Below, in pieces: positions 1 through 7,989 of a stretch of DNA of 35,378 nucleotides. A program made the translations under genes and the position numbers. The notes beneath the pieces were generated by a model. The model was not told where the DNA came from. It made no database searches and was given only the letters and a program-made list of their open reading frames with translations. Positions within the stretch are counted from its first letter, which is position 1. The number at the start of each line of letters is the position of its first letter. Source of the stretch: Klebsiella pneumoniae (GTDB lineage: Bacteria > Pseudomonadota > Gammaproteobacteria > Burkholderiales > SG8-39); NCBI GenBank assembly GCA_945906755.1, contig CAMDRJ010000010.1, forward strand, positions 1 to 35,378, written 5' to 3'.

Positions 1-138
1 TCCACGCGGGTTTCAGGCATCTTTAGCCCTCAATTTACCCACTCGATTTCCTGAAGACCCATTTTTCCTTAATACCACCTTCCCCGTCATGCAAATGTAA
101 ATTCTAACGCCCTAACTTTAGTCCGTCCGGGCAGACTC

Positions 139-831
139 TTACCCAATCCCCGTCCCATACCGCCACCGCTCGATGCTCACGCTCTTGAACACGCCGCCAT
201 AATTGAGCGGCTCGGCGGCCCAGAACGCATCGAATGCCTTGCAGTTGGGAAATTCCATAATCATGAGGGAACCAATGATCCGCGTGCCATCGTCGGTTTG
301 CAGCGGGCCGCGCGCTACGTAACGATCCATCACGGTCGCCTGGAATTTGTGATGCGCATCGTTCACCGCGGCGCGCCGGGCCGGACCGTCCTCATGGTCC
401 ATCGCAATGACGAGGAACTGTTGCCAGCCGGGCGTCCTCTTGTAGTCGAGCTGACGGATCTGCATCGACGATGACCAGCGCGTAATCTCAATGCGATCGA
501 ATGCGCGATTGAGGTTGTACGGTTCGTTATCGATGTATGACTTGGCCGCCGCACGATCGGGCAGATCGATTAGCGTGAGACTTCCGCTCGCGGTTTCGCC
601 GTCGTCTTCCATGATCGGCCCGGCGAAGCGGATCTCTTTGCGCAACGAACGCAGATACGCAAGATGCGGATCGAGCGCGGCTTTGCGACGCGGCCCACCA
701 TCCGGCCCCAACAGCGCACGCACCGCCCAACAGGGTGCCTTGGTCGCGTAGTAGCGCTTCAGCTCTTCTTCGGAAAGCCCGTAGCGGGGATCACCAGGCA
801 GCGCGCCCGACGGATTCTTTGGATCAGCCAT
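139..831 (-). CDS. Tandem YciI-like domain protein
   Basis: This 230-residue protein contains two successive YciI/dimeric alpha-beta barrel-like units, about residues 30-125 and 135-228. Each has a WAVRAL or FLVIAM first strand, a basic region and histidine (RRKAALDPHLAYL; RRAAVNDAHHKF), a GP turn (FAGPIMED; ARGPLQTDD), a GSL strand and a final ERW or TRW strand. YciI-family proteins are small, usually single-domain (about 95 residues) and mostly without known reaction; some act on chlorinated or lactone intermediates. The duplicated form suggests one chain folds like the usual dimer. The gene is last in a minus-strand run, 16 bp after the MmgE/PrpD stop, so co-transcription is likely. The substrate is unknown. 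Family assignment is fairly sure; function is not. Confidence 0.75.
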   Translation of the reverse strand: MADPKNPSGALPGDPRYGLSEEELKRYYATKAPCWAVRALLGPDGGPRRKAALDPHLAYLRSLRKEIRFAGPIMEDDGETASGSLTLIDLPDRAAAKSYIDNEPYNLNRAFDRIEITRWSSSMQIRQLDYKRTPGWQQFLVIAMDHEDGPARRAAVNDAHHKFQATVMDRYVARGPLQTDDGTRIIGSLMIMEFPNCKAFDAFWAAEPLNYGGVFKSVSIERWRYGTGIG

Positions 832-847
832 GATTCAATCTCCGGTT

Positions 848-2188
848 TCAGCGTTGATGAAGGGCCGCCGCATCGGGCAGTCGTTCGAGATGTCGGCACG
901 CGTCGAGCAGTTTGTTTGCAGCGGGTACACCGAGCACACTGTCGGCGAGATCGTGGAATTTTGCATCGAGATCGGCATCGCTCATCGGCCGCTCGGCGCT
1001 CCCCAATGCATGAGCAACATGTTGCTCCACTACCCGCCCGCCTTTCAACGTCACGCGCACATGCGCTTCGTCCTTCTTGTATTGCGGATTGGTGGTTGCC
1101 GTCACACGATCCCGTAGCGCCATCACGATCGGGTCCGTTACACATGCATCGCTGAAATATCGAATGCTGATGGCACCGTTCAATAGCGCAACCGCAACCC
1201 AGTGGAACACGCTGAACGTGCCTTCCACTGCCGTGCGTGGCGTACGCCGACCACAAAGTTCAAGGCATAGCGGATGCACGACCAGCTCCACGCGCTCGAT
1301 ATCGTCCTGTTGCATGCGATGTATTTGCGCAAGCTCAAGGGCACCAGTAATCGCGCCATGCGTGACGATCCCCGATGGAAACGGCTTGTACGCATTGCGC
1401 TCAAGATCCCACGACTTGCCGAGGCCATCGACCAGCGCGGCGAAATTCGTCTTACGGGCATACAGATGTCCAAGCCCACGCGGACCTTCGAGCGAATCAT
1501 CCGCTGCGGTGAAATCGCGCCGTGCCAGGAACGCCGCTTTCATGCCTTCTTCGGCGGCCCAGGCGGGAACGAGGTTCTTCGCCATCGTGGCATGGGTTGC
1601 GCGGGTTCCCGAAGCGCGCGCGGCAGCGATACCGATTGCCCAGATCATCTGCTGTTCGGTAAGGCCAAGCACTCGACCGGTTGCTACCGCTGCGCCCACG
1701 CCACCCGTCACACCCGTGAGAAACCATGCGCCATCGCATTCGGCCGGCGGTTCGGCCAGCGCGCTCGCCAAACGGCATTGCGCTTCAATGCCGAGAATCA
1801 AGGCATGCAGAAATTCGCTGCCCGATATCGCTTTGTATTCGCACAGAGCCAAGAGCGCCGCTGCCACCGGACCGGTCGGATGAATCACGGTGGGCAGATG
1901 CGTGTCGTCGTAGTCGTAGACACCTGATGCGATGCAATTGATCAGTGCCGCGCTGAAGATATCGAGCTTCTCGTCGCGACCCAGCAAACTCGCCTGCGGC
2001 TTGCCGGAAAATTCCCCCAACGCCGCAAACGCGCTTGCTACGATCGGATGCCGGCAGGCACCGATCGGACTGCCAATCCAGTTCACCAGTGCGCGAACAC
2101 CTTCTGCGCGCACATGCGAAGGCACATCGCGCCACTCTGCATTGACGACAAAACGAGCGAGCTGTCGCGTGATGTCGGTTTGTGTCAT
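848..2188 (-). CDS. MmgE/PrpD family protein
   Basis: A 446-residue protein of the MmgE/PrpD family, which includes 2-methylcitrate dehydratase, cis-aconitate decarboxylase and iminodisuccinate epimerase. Family features are the N-terminal helical part (RQLARFVVNAEW), the DYDDTHLPTVIHPTGPV segment holding the conserved D-D-H region (about residues 92-110), GVTGGVGAAVATGRVLGLT, and AWAAEEGMKAAFLARRDFT. The open frame reaches 2227, but I choose the ATG at 2188 because it overlaps the TGA of the upstream Bug gene in an ATGA arrangement, giving translational coupling. There is no citrate synthase or prpB-like lyase nearby, so a methylcitrate cycle role is unlikely. The Bug-receptor neighbour suggests turnover of an imported organic acid. 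The exact substrate cannot be told from sequence. Confidence 0.85.
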   Translation of the reverse strand: MTQTDITRQLARFVVNAEWRDVPSHVRAEGVRALVNWIGSPIGACRHPIVASAFAALGEFSGKPQASLLGRDEKLDIFSAALINCIASGVYDYDDTHLPTVIHPTGPVAAALLALCEYKAISGSEFLHALILGIEAQCRLASALAEPPAECDGAWFLTGVTGGVGAAVATGRVLGLTEQQMIWAIGIAAARASGTRATHATMAKNLVPAWAAEEGMKAAFLARRDFTAADDSLEGPRGLGHLYARKTNFAALVDGLGKSWDLERNAYKPFPSGIVTHGAITGALELAQIHRMQQDDIERVELVVHPLCLELCGRRTPRTAVEGTFSVFHWVAVALLNGAISIRYFSDACVTDPIVMALRDRVTATTNPQYKKDEAHVRVTLKGGRVVEQHVAHALGSAERPMSDADLDAKFHDLADSVLGVPAANKLLDACRHLERLPDAAALHQR

Positions 2189-3144
2189 TCCGCTTTGATT
2201 CCCGCTTCCTTGATCAGCCGCCCCCATGTCGCCAACTGCTCGTTCGTGAACGCGGCCAGGTCAGCAGGCGAGGTAGTAATGATTTCGACGCCGAGCAGCG
2301 CGCCTTTTTCTCGCAGGTCTTTGGGTGCGAGCACTTGCCGCAAGGCCTCATGCATTCGATCAACCGCCTCCTTTGGGGTACCGGCCGCGGCAAACCAACC
2401 AAGCCAACCGACGACGTCAAGTCCGCCGATACCGAGTTCACCTATCGATGGAACGTCGGGCAGTAGTGGCGTGCGCGCAACGGTGACGCTGGCCAGCGCG
2501 CGCAACTTGCCCGATCGAAGATGCGCACCGGTGGTACCCAGGTCAGCCACGATCATATCGATCTGCCCTGCCAGGACATCCGGTACGGCTTGCGGCACCG
2601 TCTTGTAGGGCACTTGCAGGATATCGACACCGGCCGCGCGCTTGATCGCTTCCATACCGACGATGCTTGGCGCCGAACCGGTTGCGTAAGTAAGCTTGCC
2701 CGGACGCGCTTTGGCGAGCGCGATCAATTCCGCAAAGGTCGTTACCTTTAGATTCGGATTGACGATCAGCACATAAGGGATGCGGCCGGTCTGCGCGATC
2801 GGCGTAAAGTCGCGCACCGGATCGTAGGGCAGCTTCGGATAGAGCGCGGAATTAGCTGCATGCGTCGAGAAGTTGCCCATCAAGATCGTGTAGCCGTCAC
2901 CCGGTGATTTGGCAACCGTCTCGGCGCCGATGATGCCGTTCGCCCCGACGCGATTCTCGACCACGAATGGCTGGCCAAGCAGCGTCGTAAGAGACTGCGC
3001 GACTTGTCGTGTCACCGTATCGCTGATGCTGCCCGGACCGGTCGGCACCACGAGCCGCACCGGTTTCGCTGGGAACGCCTGCGCAAATACACCGGCGCTG
3101 GCGAGCGTGCCTATCGCCAACGCGGCGCAGAGAAGGTGCCTCAT
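2185..3144 (-). CDS. Bug-type (TTT) solute-binding protein
   Basis: A periplasmic solute receptor of the Bug/TctC family, 319 residues, the usual length. Residues 1-22 form a signal peptide (MRHLLCAALAIGTLASAGVF with an AQA cleavage region). The mature protein starts FPAKPVRLVVP, followed by GPGSISDTVTRQVA, which replaces the more usual PFPAGGxxD ligand loop, and later NRVGANGIIGAETVAKSPGDGY, typical of the family. Bug proteins bind carboxylates or similar small polar ligands for TctAB permeases, or act as sensors. No tctA or tctB is present here. It sits between the GlcG-like and PrpD-like genes, overlapping both by 4 bp (3141-3144 and 2185-2188), so the three form a coupled unit. Confidence 0.88.
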   Translation of the reverse strand: MRHLLCAALAIGTLASAGVFAQAFPAKPVRLVVPTGPGSISDTVTRQVAQSLTTLLGQPFVVENRVGANGIIGAETVAKSPGDGYTILMGNFSTHAANSALYPKLPYDPVRDFTPIAQTGRIPYVLIVNPNLKVTTFAELIALAKARPGKLTYATGSAPSIVGMEAIKRAAGVDILQVPYKTVPQAVPDVLAGQIDMIVADLGTTGAHLRSGKLRALASVTVARTPLLPDVPSIGELGIGGLDVVGWLGWFAAAGTPKEAVDRMHEALRQVLAPKDLREKGALLGVEIITTSPADLAAFTNEQLATWGRLIKEAGIKAE

Positions 3145-3578
3145 TCGTGTTTGTCTTCCGGACGCACAAATTCGGCGGTCGGAAACGCGGCATGAATCGC
3201 CGCGCGCGCCACCTGCTCATCCTGCTCGGAGGTCACACCGGATACACCGATCGCACCGAGGCAATCGCCATTGACGATGATCGGCAGTCCGCCTTGCACC
3301 GGCATGAATGGCATGCCAAGCAATGAGGTGCGCCCACCGACGACGCGGTCTTCCCAGACTTTGCTCGATCGCAAGGTGAGCGCAGAGGTGTTCGCCTTGC
3401 CGATCGCGACCTCTGGATTGCCGGGCCGCGCGCGGTCCATGCGATGCAGTGCCACCAAATGCGCACCATCATCGAGAATGGCAATCACAACATCCCACTT
3501 GTTGCGGATCGCCTCGGCTTCGCCCGCTGCCAGCATTTTTTTCGCGTCGTCCAAGGTGAGCACGGATTTGGTGCGCAT
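3141..3578 (-). CDS. GlcG/HbpS (DUF336) family protein
   Basis: A 145-residue protein of the DUF336 family (GlcG, HbpS, PduO C-terminal domain). The family pattern is clear: LTLDDAKKMLAAGEAEA at the N-terminus, VVIAILDDGAHLVALHRMD, KANTSALT, GMPFMPVQGGLPI and GAIGVSGVTSEQDEQVARAA near the end. Members bind haem or corrinoid-like cofactors in some cases, but GlcG itself lacks an agreed role. The ATG at 3578 is preceded by GGAGA seven bases upstream. The 3' end overlaps the Bug receptor gene by 4 bp. About 75 bp separates it from the upstream DMT permease gene, so a promoter for GlcG-Bug-PrpD-YciI could lie there, although I cannot point to a clear one. Confidence 0.82.
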   Translation of the reverse strand: MRTKSVLTLDDAKKMLAAGEAEAIRNKWDVVIAILDDGAHLVALHRMDRARPGNPEVAIGKANTSALTLRSSKVWEDRVVGGRTSLLGMPFMPVQGGLPIIVNGDCLGAIGVSGVTSEQDEQVARAAIHAAFPTAEFVRPEDKHE

Positions 3579-3653
3579 GTCGTTGTCTCCAGTGTTGAGA
3601 AATGTTTGATCGAGTATAGCGCGGCCTCTACAAGCACCGAGCGCGCACCGGGG

Positions 3654-4529
3654 CTAGCGCCGGCGCGATTCGCGGTGCGATATCCAGACCGTCGCAGCGA
3701 CGATGACGAGGCCACCGATGACGGTCGACTCGGTCGGCACATCACCAAACACCACGAAGCCTAGAAACGACGCCCAGATCAACTCCAGAAATTTTGCCGA
3801 CTGCGTGGCTGAAACGTCGGCGACGCCAAGAGCGCGCGCATTGCAGTATTGCCCGGTGGTGCCAAGCACGGCGCACACGACAAACCACATCCACTGCACC
3901 GGACTTGGCGCAACCCAATGCATCAATGCGAACGGCAGCGTAATAGCGCTCACCATGAATGCCTGCCACAACACGATCACCTCGGCGCGGTCCTTGCGGG
4001 TGAGTGTTTTCGTGATGAGCACCGATGCCGCGAACAAGGGCTGGGAGGCGAGCATCACGAGGTTGTAGATGCCGCCCGCACCAGAAAGCTTGGGCGCGAG
4101 CACGATGACCACACCGATGAGCGCAATGAACGCGGCGATCCAGCGCGCGGGAACCATCCGCTCGCGCAGAAAAATCGCGGCGCCTAACATCACGAAGATC
4201 GGCACGGTGAAACCGAATGCGGTGCCGTCCGCCAACGGAATCCTCGGCAGCGCGGCAAACCATAGGAACAGTCCGATCGTATGGATCGTGCCGCGCAAGA
4301 CCTGCCGCGGCACGTCTTTTGGCCAGTATGCTGCGATGCCGCGCGACAGGAGCCATGGCAGAAAGAATGTAAAGCCAAGAAAGTAGCGCAGGAACTGGGT
4401 CTGCATCGGATCGAGCTCAAGCGCGATGCCACGCAAAATGGTGTTCAACAGCGAAAACGCCACGCCCGATGCAATCGCCCACAACATGCCGCGAATGGTT
4501 GGGCTCAGTTTGGATAATCGCTCTCTCAC
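3654..4529 (-). CDS. DMT-superfamily (EamA) permease
   Basis: An inner-membrane permease of the drug/metabolite transporter superfamily with two EamA repeats and about ten hydrophobic segments. The first repeat starts at GMLWAIASGVAFSLLNTILR and includes FLRYFLGFTFFLPWL; the second includes YNLVMLASQPLFAASVLITK and FLELIWASFLGFVVFGDVP. The open frame reaches an ATG at 4577, but I prefer the GTG at 4529 because it overlaps the TGA of the flavoprotein gene in a GTGA arrangement and removes a non-hydrophobic extension lacking family character; this gives 291 residues. Substrates of such permeases (metabolites, amino acids, drugs) cannot be predicted. It is related to, but clearly more distant from, the pair of DMT permeases at 13866 and 16179. 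Confidence 0.85.
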   Translation of the reverse strand: MRERLSKLSPTIRGMLWAIASGVAFSLLNTILRGIALELDPMQTQFLRYFLGFTFFLPWLLSRGIAAYWPKDVPRQVLRGTIHTIGLFLWFAALPRIPLADGTAFGFTVPIFVMLGAAIFLRERMVPARWIAAFIALIGVVIVLAPKLSGAGGIYNLVMLASQPLFAASVLITKTLTRKDRAEVIVLWQAFMVSAITLPFALMHWVAPSPVQWMWFVVCAVLGTTGQYCNARALGVADVSATQSAKFLELIWASFLGFVVFGDVPTESTVIGGLVIVAATVWISHRESRRR

Positions 4530-5884
4530 GACATCCCCTGCGCACGCGTTGCGAGCGGTGCGGCTTGTTGCAACCAATCCGCGACGCCTTCACCCGCCGC
4601 ACGACTGGTGGCGAAACAGGCGGTCAGCAAATAGCCGCCGGTGGGTGCTTCCCAATCCAACATTTCGCCTGCGCAGAAGACGCCAGGCATTGCGCGCAAC
4701 ATGTAGCGCGCATCGAGCAAATCAAATGAGACGCCACCGGCCGTGCTGATCGCCTCCGCAACCGGGCGTGGACGAATCAGTCGCACGGGCAACGCCTTGA
4801 TGAGCGTGGCTGTGCGCTCCGGATCGGCAAGGGTCTTGGCCGACGCAACCTCGCGCAATAGACTGGCATTGACGCCTTCGATGCCGGCCCGCGCACGCAA
4901 ATGGTTGGCCAGCGAGCGCGATCCACGCGGCACAGCAAGCGCTGCGACCAGTCGCTCCTTGGAACGACCGGGCGCGAGATCGAATTGAATATCGGCGAAA
5001 CCGTCGCGTTCGATGATGTCGCGCAGTGACGCGGCAAACGCATAGATCAGGCTGCCTTCAATGCCTGCCGCGGTGATGACGCATTCGCCTTGCCGACGTT
5101 CCAGATGACCCGACGTATCGGTGAAGGACATTACGACCGGCTTTAATGGATGTCCGGCAAAGCGCGCACGCAAATGCTCGCTCCAGGCCACCTCGAAGCC
5201 GCAATTGGCAGGCTTCAATGGCGCAACCTTCACGCCCTGGGCTTCGAGCAGAGGCAACCATGATCCATCGGAGCCGAGGCGCGGCCAGCTGGCACCGCCC
5301 AGTGCGAGCACCACCGCGTCGACGTGAATAGTTCGCTCGCCGTCCGGTGTCACGAATCGCAATCCATCATTCGCCCAGCCTAGCCATCGGTGTTGCAAAT
5401 GAAATTGCACCCCCGCGCCATTTAAGCGATGCAGCCAAGCGCGCAGCAACGGCGCCGCCTTCATCGCAGTGGGAAACACGCGGTTGGAGGTGCCAACAAA
5501 CGTCTCGATGCCAAGACCCTGCGCCCATTCCCGCAGCGTCGCCGGAGTCAACGCATTGAGCGCCGCTTGCAGCATGGCTTGGCGTGTCCCGTACCGGGTA
5601 CAGAATGCCTCGAACGGTTCCGCATGCGTCAGATTGAGCCCACCGACACCCGCACGCAAAAATTTTCGGCCGACCGATCGCATCGCATCGTAGACCGCGA
5701 CCTTTAAGCCACGCGCGCTGAGAACTTCAGCCGCCATCAAGCCGGCCGGACCACCGCCGATAATGGCGACGGTCCGCGCCGGTGCGCAATCTTGAGGCAC
5801 GTCGCGCGGGTCCACAGCGATGAAGTCTCGATCAATGAGGATGGCAAGGCTAACGGCATTCGCAAACCAGCGTCGTTGCGGCAT
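4526..5884 (-). CDS. BaiN/HI0933-like FAD flavoprotein
   Basis: An NAD(P)/FAD-dependent oxidoreductase of the HI0933/BaiN family, apparently the TIGR03862-type subgroup. The FAD-binding Rossmann motif VAIIGGGPAGLMAAEVLSA lies about 38 residues from the chosen start. It is followed by GRKFLRAGVGGLNLTH, characteristic of the family, by VVLALGGASWPRLGSDG, and by a C-terminal FAD motif FCAGEMLDWEAPTGGYLL. The family is widespread; most members have no proven substrate, and BaiN itself acts in bile-acid dehydroxylation. The open frame runs to 6172, but that would overlap the divergent SDR gene, and its first 96 residues look non-coding. I place the start at the ATG at 5884 (452 residues). GTG codons at 5815 and 5800 are plausible and closer to the usual length. 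The 3' end overlaps the DMT gene by 4 bp. Confidence 0.85.
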   Translation of the reverse strand: MPQRRWFANAVSLAILIDRDFIAVDPRDVPQDCAPARTVAIIGGGPAGLMAAEVLSARGLKVAVYDAMRSVGRKFLRAGVGGLNLTHAEPFEAFCTRYGTRQAMLQAALNALTPATLREWAQGLGIETFVGTSNRVFPTAMKAAPLLRAWLHRLNGAGVQFHLQHRWLGWANDGLRFVTPDGERTIHVDAVVLALGGASWPRLGSDGSWLPLLEAQGVKVAPLKPANCGFEVAWSEHLRARFAGHPLKPVVMSFTDTSGHLERRQGECVITAAGIEGSLIYAFAASLRDIIERDGFADIQFDLAPGRSKERLVAALAVPRGSRSLANHLRARAGIEGVNASLLREVASAKTLADPERTATLIKALPVRLIRPRPVAEAISTAGGVSFDLLDARYMLRAMPGVFCAGEMLDWEAPTGGYLLTACFATSRAAGEGVADWLQQAAPLATRAQGMS

Positions 5885-5934
5885 CCGGCGCGTTCGGTGA
5901 CAATGCGACCCACGATTTCCAAACGGGCAATTGA

Positions 5935-6699
5935 ATGAGCTTTTTGCATAAGCGTGCGCTGGTCGTAGGCGGCAGCCGCGGCATCGGTCGCGCGGTGGCG
6001 TTCGCCCTGGCCGAACAAGGCGCGGATGTCGCGCTGATTTACCGGGCGAGCGATGCGCAGGCCGAAGAGGTTTGCGCCGCAATTCGCAAGGCCGGTCGGC
6101 GTGCGCTGCCGCTACGTGCGGATTTGGCGGACTCACGCGCCGTGGAACAAGCCGTGCAACAGGCGGCTGCATCGTTCGGCGGGTTGGACATCTTGATCCA
6201 CGCGGCAGGGGCGATGGGTACCTGGCAAACGGTGGCCGATCTTGCCGTCGCCGATTGGGACCGTTATGTCGCGGTCGATTTATCGGGCGCGTTCTACACG
6301 ATTCATCATACTTTGCCGCATCTGCGCAAGAGCGGCAAGGGTTCGATCGTCGCGGTGAGTTCGATCGCCGCGCAGATGTGCCAGGCGCGCAATGTGCAAG
6401 GCGCCGCGGCGAAGGCCGGTGTCGAGGCGATGATTCGCGTCGTCGCCAAAGAAGAAGGTAAGCGGGGGGTGCGAGCCAATGTGATTTCGATCGGGCTCAC
6501 CGATACGGATATGGGACAGGCCGCATTCAATGAATGGGGACCTGAGACGACCAAGCGCGTGATTGCGGGCATTCCGCTGCAACGCATCGGCACGCCTGAT
6601 GAAGTCGCGCGGGCCGTGCTGTTTCTGGCCGGCGACGAAGGCGCGTACATTACGGGTAAGGTGTTGCAAGTGGACGGGGGACAGTTCATTGCCGGATGA
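5935..6699 (+). CDS. SDR-family protein lacking the catalytic tyrosine
   Basis: A 254-residue classical short-chain dehydrogenase/reductase fold protein, FabG-like. The cofactor loop GGSRGIG is at residues 12-18, the HAAG motif at 89-92 takes the place of NNAG, and catalytic-type serines are at 142-143 (VSSIAA). The active-site lysine is at 160 in AAAKAGVEAM, but the position four residues earlier, which should be the tyrosine of YxxxK, is glycine 156 (VQGAAAK). The C-terminus GYITGKVLQVDGG-type ending (AYITGKVLQVDGGQFIAG) is normal. With the tyrosine absent it may not reduce or oxidise in the usual way. It is the first gene of the plus-strand run ahead of the ABC importer and is divergent from the flavoprotein. 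Family assignment is sure; activity is doubtful. Confidence 0.88.
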   Translation: MSFLHKRALVVGGSRGIGRAVAFALAEQGADVALIYRASDAQAEEVCAAIRKAGRRALPLRADLADSRAVEQAVQQAAASFGGLDILIHAAGAMGTWQTVADLAVADWDRYVAVDLSGAFYTIHHTLPHLRKSGKGSIVAVSSIAAQMCQARNVQGAAAKAGVEAMIRVVAKEEGKRGVRANVISIGLTDTDMGQAAFNEWGPETTKRVIAGIPLQRIGTPDEVARAVLFLAGDEGAYITGKVLQVDGGQFIAG

Positions 6700-6724
6700 G
6701 GTGGTAGGTTCTCAACGCTAAAAC

Positions 6725-6730
6725 AAGGAG
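6725..6730 (+). promoter_or_regulatory. Strong ribosome binding site of the binding-protein gene
   Basis: AAGGAG stands five bases before the ATG at 6736. It is the strongest Shine-Dalgarno sequence in the importer operon. This fits the need for more binding protein than permease. Confidence 0.7.
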
Positions 6731-6735
6731 ACAGC

Positions 6736-7938
6736 ATGACAAATCGACGCAAGTTTCTAGGTGCAACGGCTGCGGTGGGCGCCGCCAGTGTGGGTCCGTG
6801 GTTCATTCGCGACCTGCATGCACAAACCAACACGATCCGGATCGGCGTACCGACCGCCATTACCGGCACTTGGGCAGCACTCGGCGCCCAGGTGGTGCGG
6901 ACCTGCCGTCTGTGGGCCAAAGATCTCAATGCCAAAGGCGGCATCGATGGCAGGCAGATTGAACTGGTGGTGGAAGACACGCAGGGCACGCCCGCGAACT
7001 GCCTGCGCAAGGCCGAAGAGATGGTGCAAAAGGGCCGCATCAATCTTCTGCTCGGCGTGGTCGTCTCGTCGGAAGCGCTCGCCGTGCTGCCAAAGCTTGC
7101 CGAGTGGAACGCGATGTTCGTGTCGAGCATCAATGGCGCGGGCTCCATCACCGCCAAGGACTACGTGCCCAATATGTTCCGCGCGAATACCTCCGGCCCG
7201 ATGGGTGCACGAACCATTGCGTTGTGGCTGGAAGACACACCGCAAAAAGAATTCTTTTCCCTTTCGCTCGACTACGCCTGGGGCCATTCGAGTGTCGCAA
7301 CCTTTGAGAAGCTGATCACCGGCGCCGGCAAGAATGCGGCGGGAAAAGTCTTTGCGCCAACCGGCACCAAGGATTACTCCACCTATATTGCGCGCATCCG
7401 CCAAGCCAATCCGCAAGCCCTCTACGTGGCCCTGGCGGGCGACGATGCGACCGCGTTCTTCAAACAAGCCGGGCAGTACAAACTTGGCGAGAAGATCCAG
7501 ATCGTGACCGAGACGGTTGATCTGCTCAATATCAAACCAGTGGGCGATTCCTCGATCGGCATCGTGGGTTCTACGCGTTACACATTCAGCTACGACAATC
7601 CGATCAACAACGCGTTCGTCAAAACCTTCCAGGCCGAGTACAAGGAAGTGCCCGACACCTGGGATGGCGAACAATGGCAGGCCTGCCAGTTCCTGGAAGC
7701 CGCGATCCGCAAGGCCAAGTCGACCGAAACCGGTGCGCTCGTGAAATCGCTGGAAGGCATGGAACTGCAAACCGTGAAGGGCCGCGTCGTGATGCGCGCT
7801 TGCGATCATCAAGCCGAGCAACAGGGCTTCGTGGTGCGCGTCGGCAAACGGGATGGCTTCTCCCATCCGGTGCCTGAAGTGCTGAAGACCTATCCGGCGA
7901 ATCGCGTAACGCCCGGCTGCCGGCTCGATTCCTACTGA
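6736..7938 (+). CDS. Branched-chain-type ABC importer, solute-binding protein
   Basis: A periplasmic substrate-binding protein of the LivK/peripla_BP_6 class, 400 residues. The N-terminus MTNRRKFLGA followed by a modest hydrophobic stretch and DLHAQ is a Tat-type signal (twin arginine at 4-5, cleavage near residue 30). The mature part begins TIRIGVPTAITGTWAALGAQ and continues KDLNAKGGIDGRQIELVVED and AEEMVQKGRINLLLGVV, the standard pattern of the family. It would capture the ligand and deliver it to LivH/LivM. It lies 36 bp after the SDR gene and 51 bp before livH. The acyl-CoA synthetase downstream suggests an aromatic or other carboxylic acid rather than leucine, but this is inference. Confidence 0.92.
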   Translation: MTNRRKFLGATAAVGAASVGPWFIRDLHAQTNTIRIGVPTAITGTWAALGAQVVRTCRLWAKDLNAKGGIDGRQIELVVEDTQGTPANCLRKAEEMVQKGRINLLLGVVVSSEALAVLPKLAEWNAMFVSSINGAGSITAKDYVPNMFRANTSGPMGARTIALWLEDTPQKEFFSLSLDYAWGHSSVATFEKLITGAGKNAAGKVFAPTGTKDYSTYIARIRQANPQALYVALAGDDATAFFKQAGQYKLGEKIQIVTETVDLLNIKPVGDSSIGIVGSTRYTFSYDNPINNAFVKTFQAEYKEVPDTWDGEQWQACQFLEAAIRKAKSTETGALVKSLEGMELQTVKGRVVMRACDHQAEQQGFVVRVGKRDGFSHPVPEVLKTYPANRVTPGCRLDSY

Positions 7939-7989
7939 TCAACGACTCGGTCGTGAGCGGCCGTCCGATTACGGCGGTCGCACTCCCCA

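Noticed and set aside
1-138. Gene or terminator at the left edge
   Set aside because: No open frame with family character and no convincing hairpin; nothing could be assigned.
5885-6172. Upstream extension of the flavoprotein frame
   Set aside because: It would overlap the SDR gene head-on, and its arginine/proline-rich residues have no family similarity.
6757-7866. 369-codon open frame antisense to the binding-protein gene
   Set aside because: Shadow of a high-G+C gene; composition biased and no recognisable domain, whereas the plus strand is a clear LivK-like protein.
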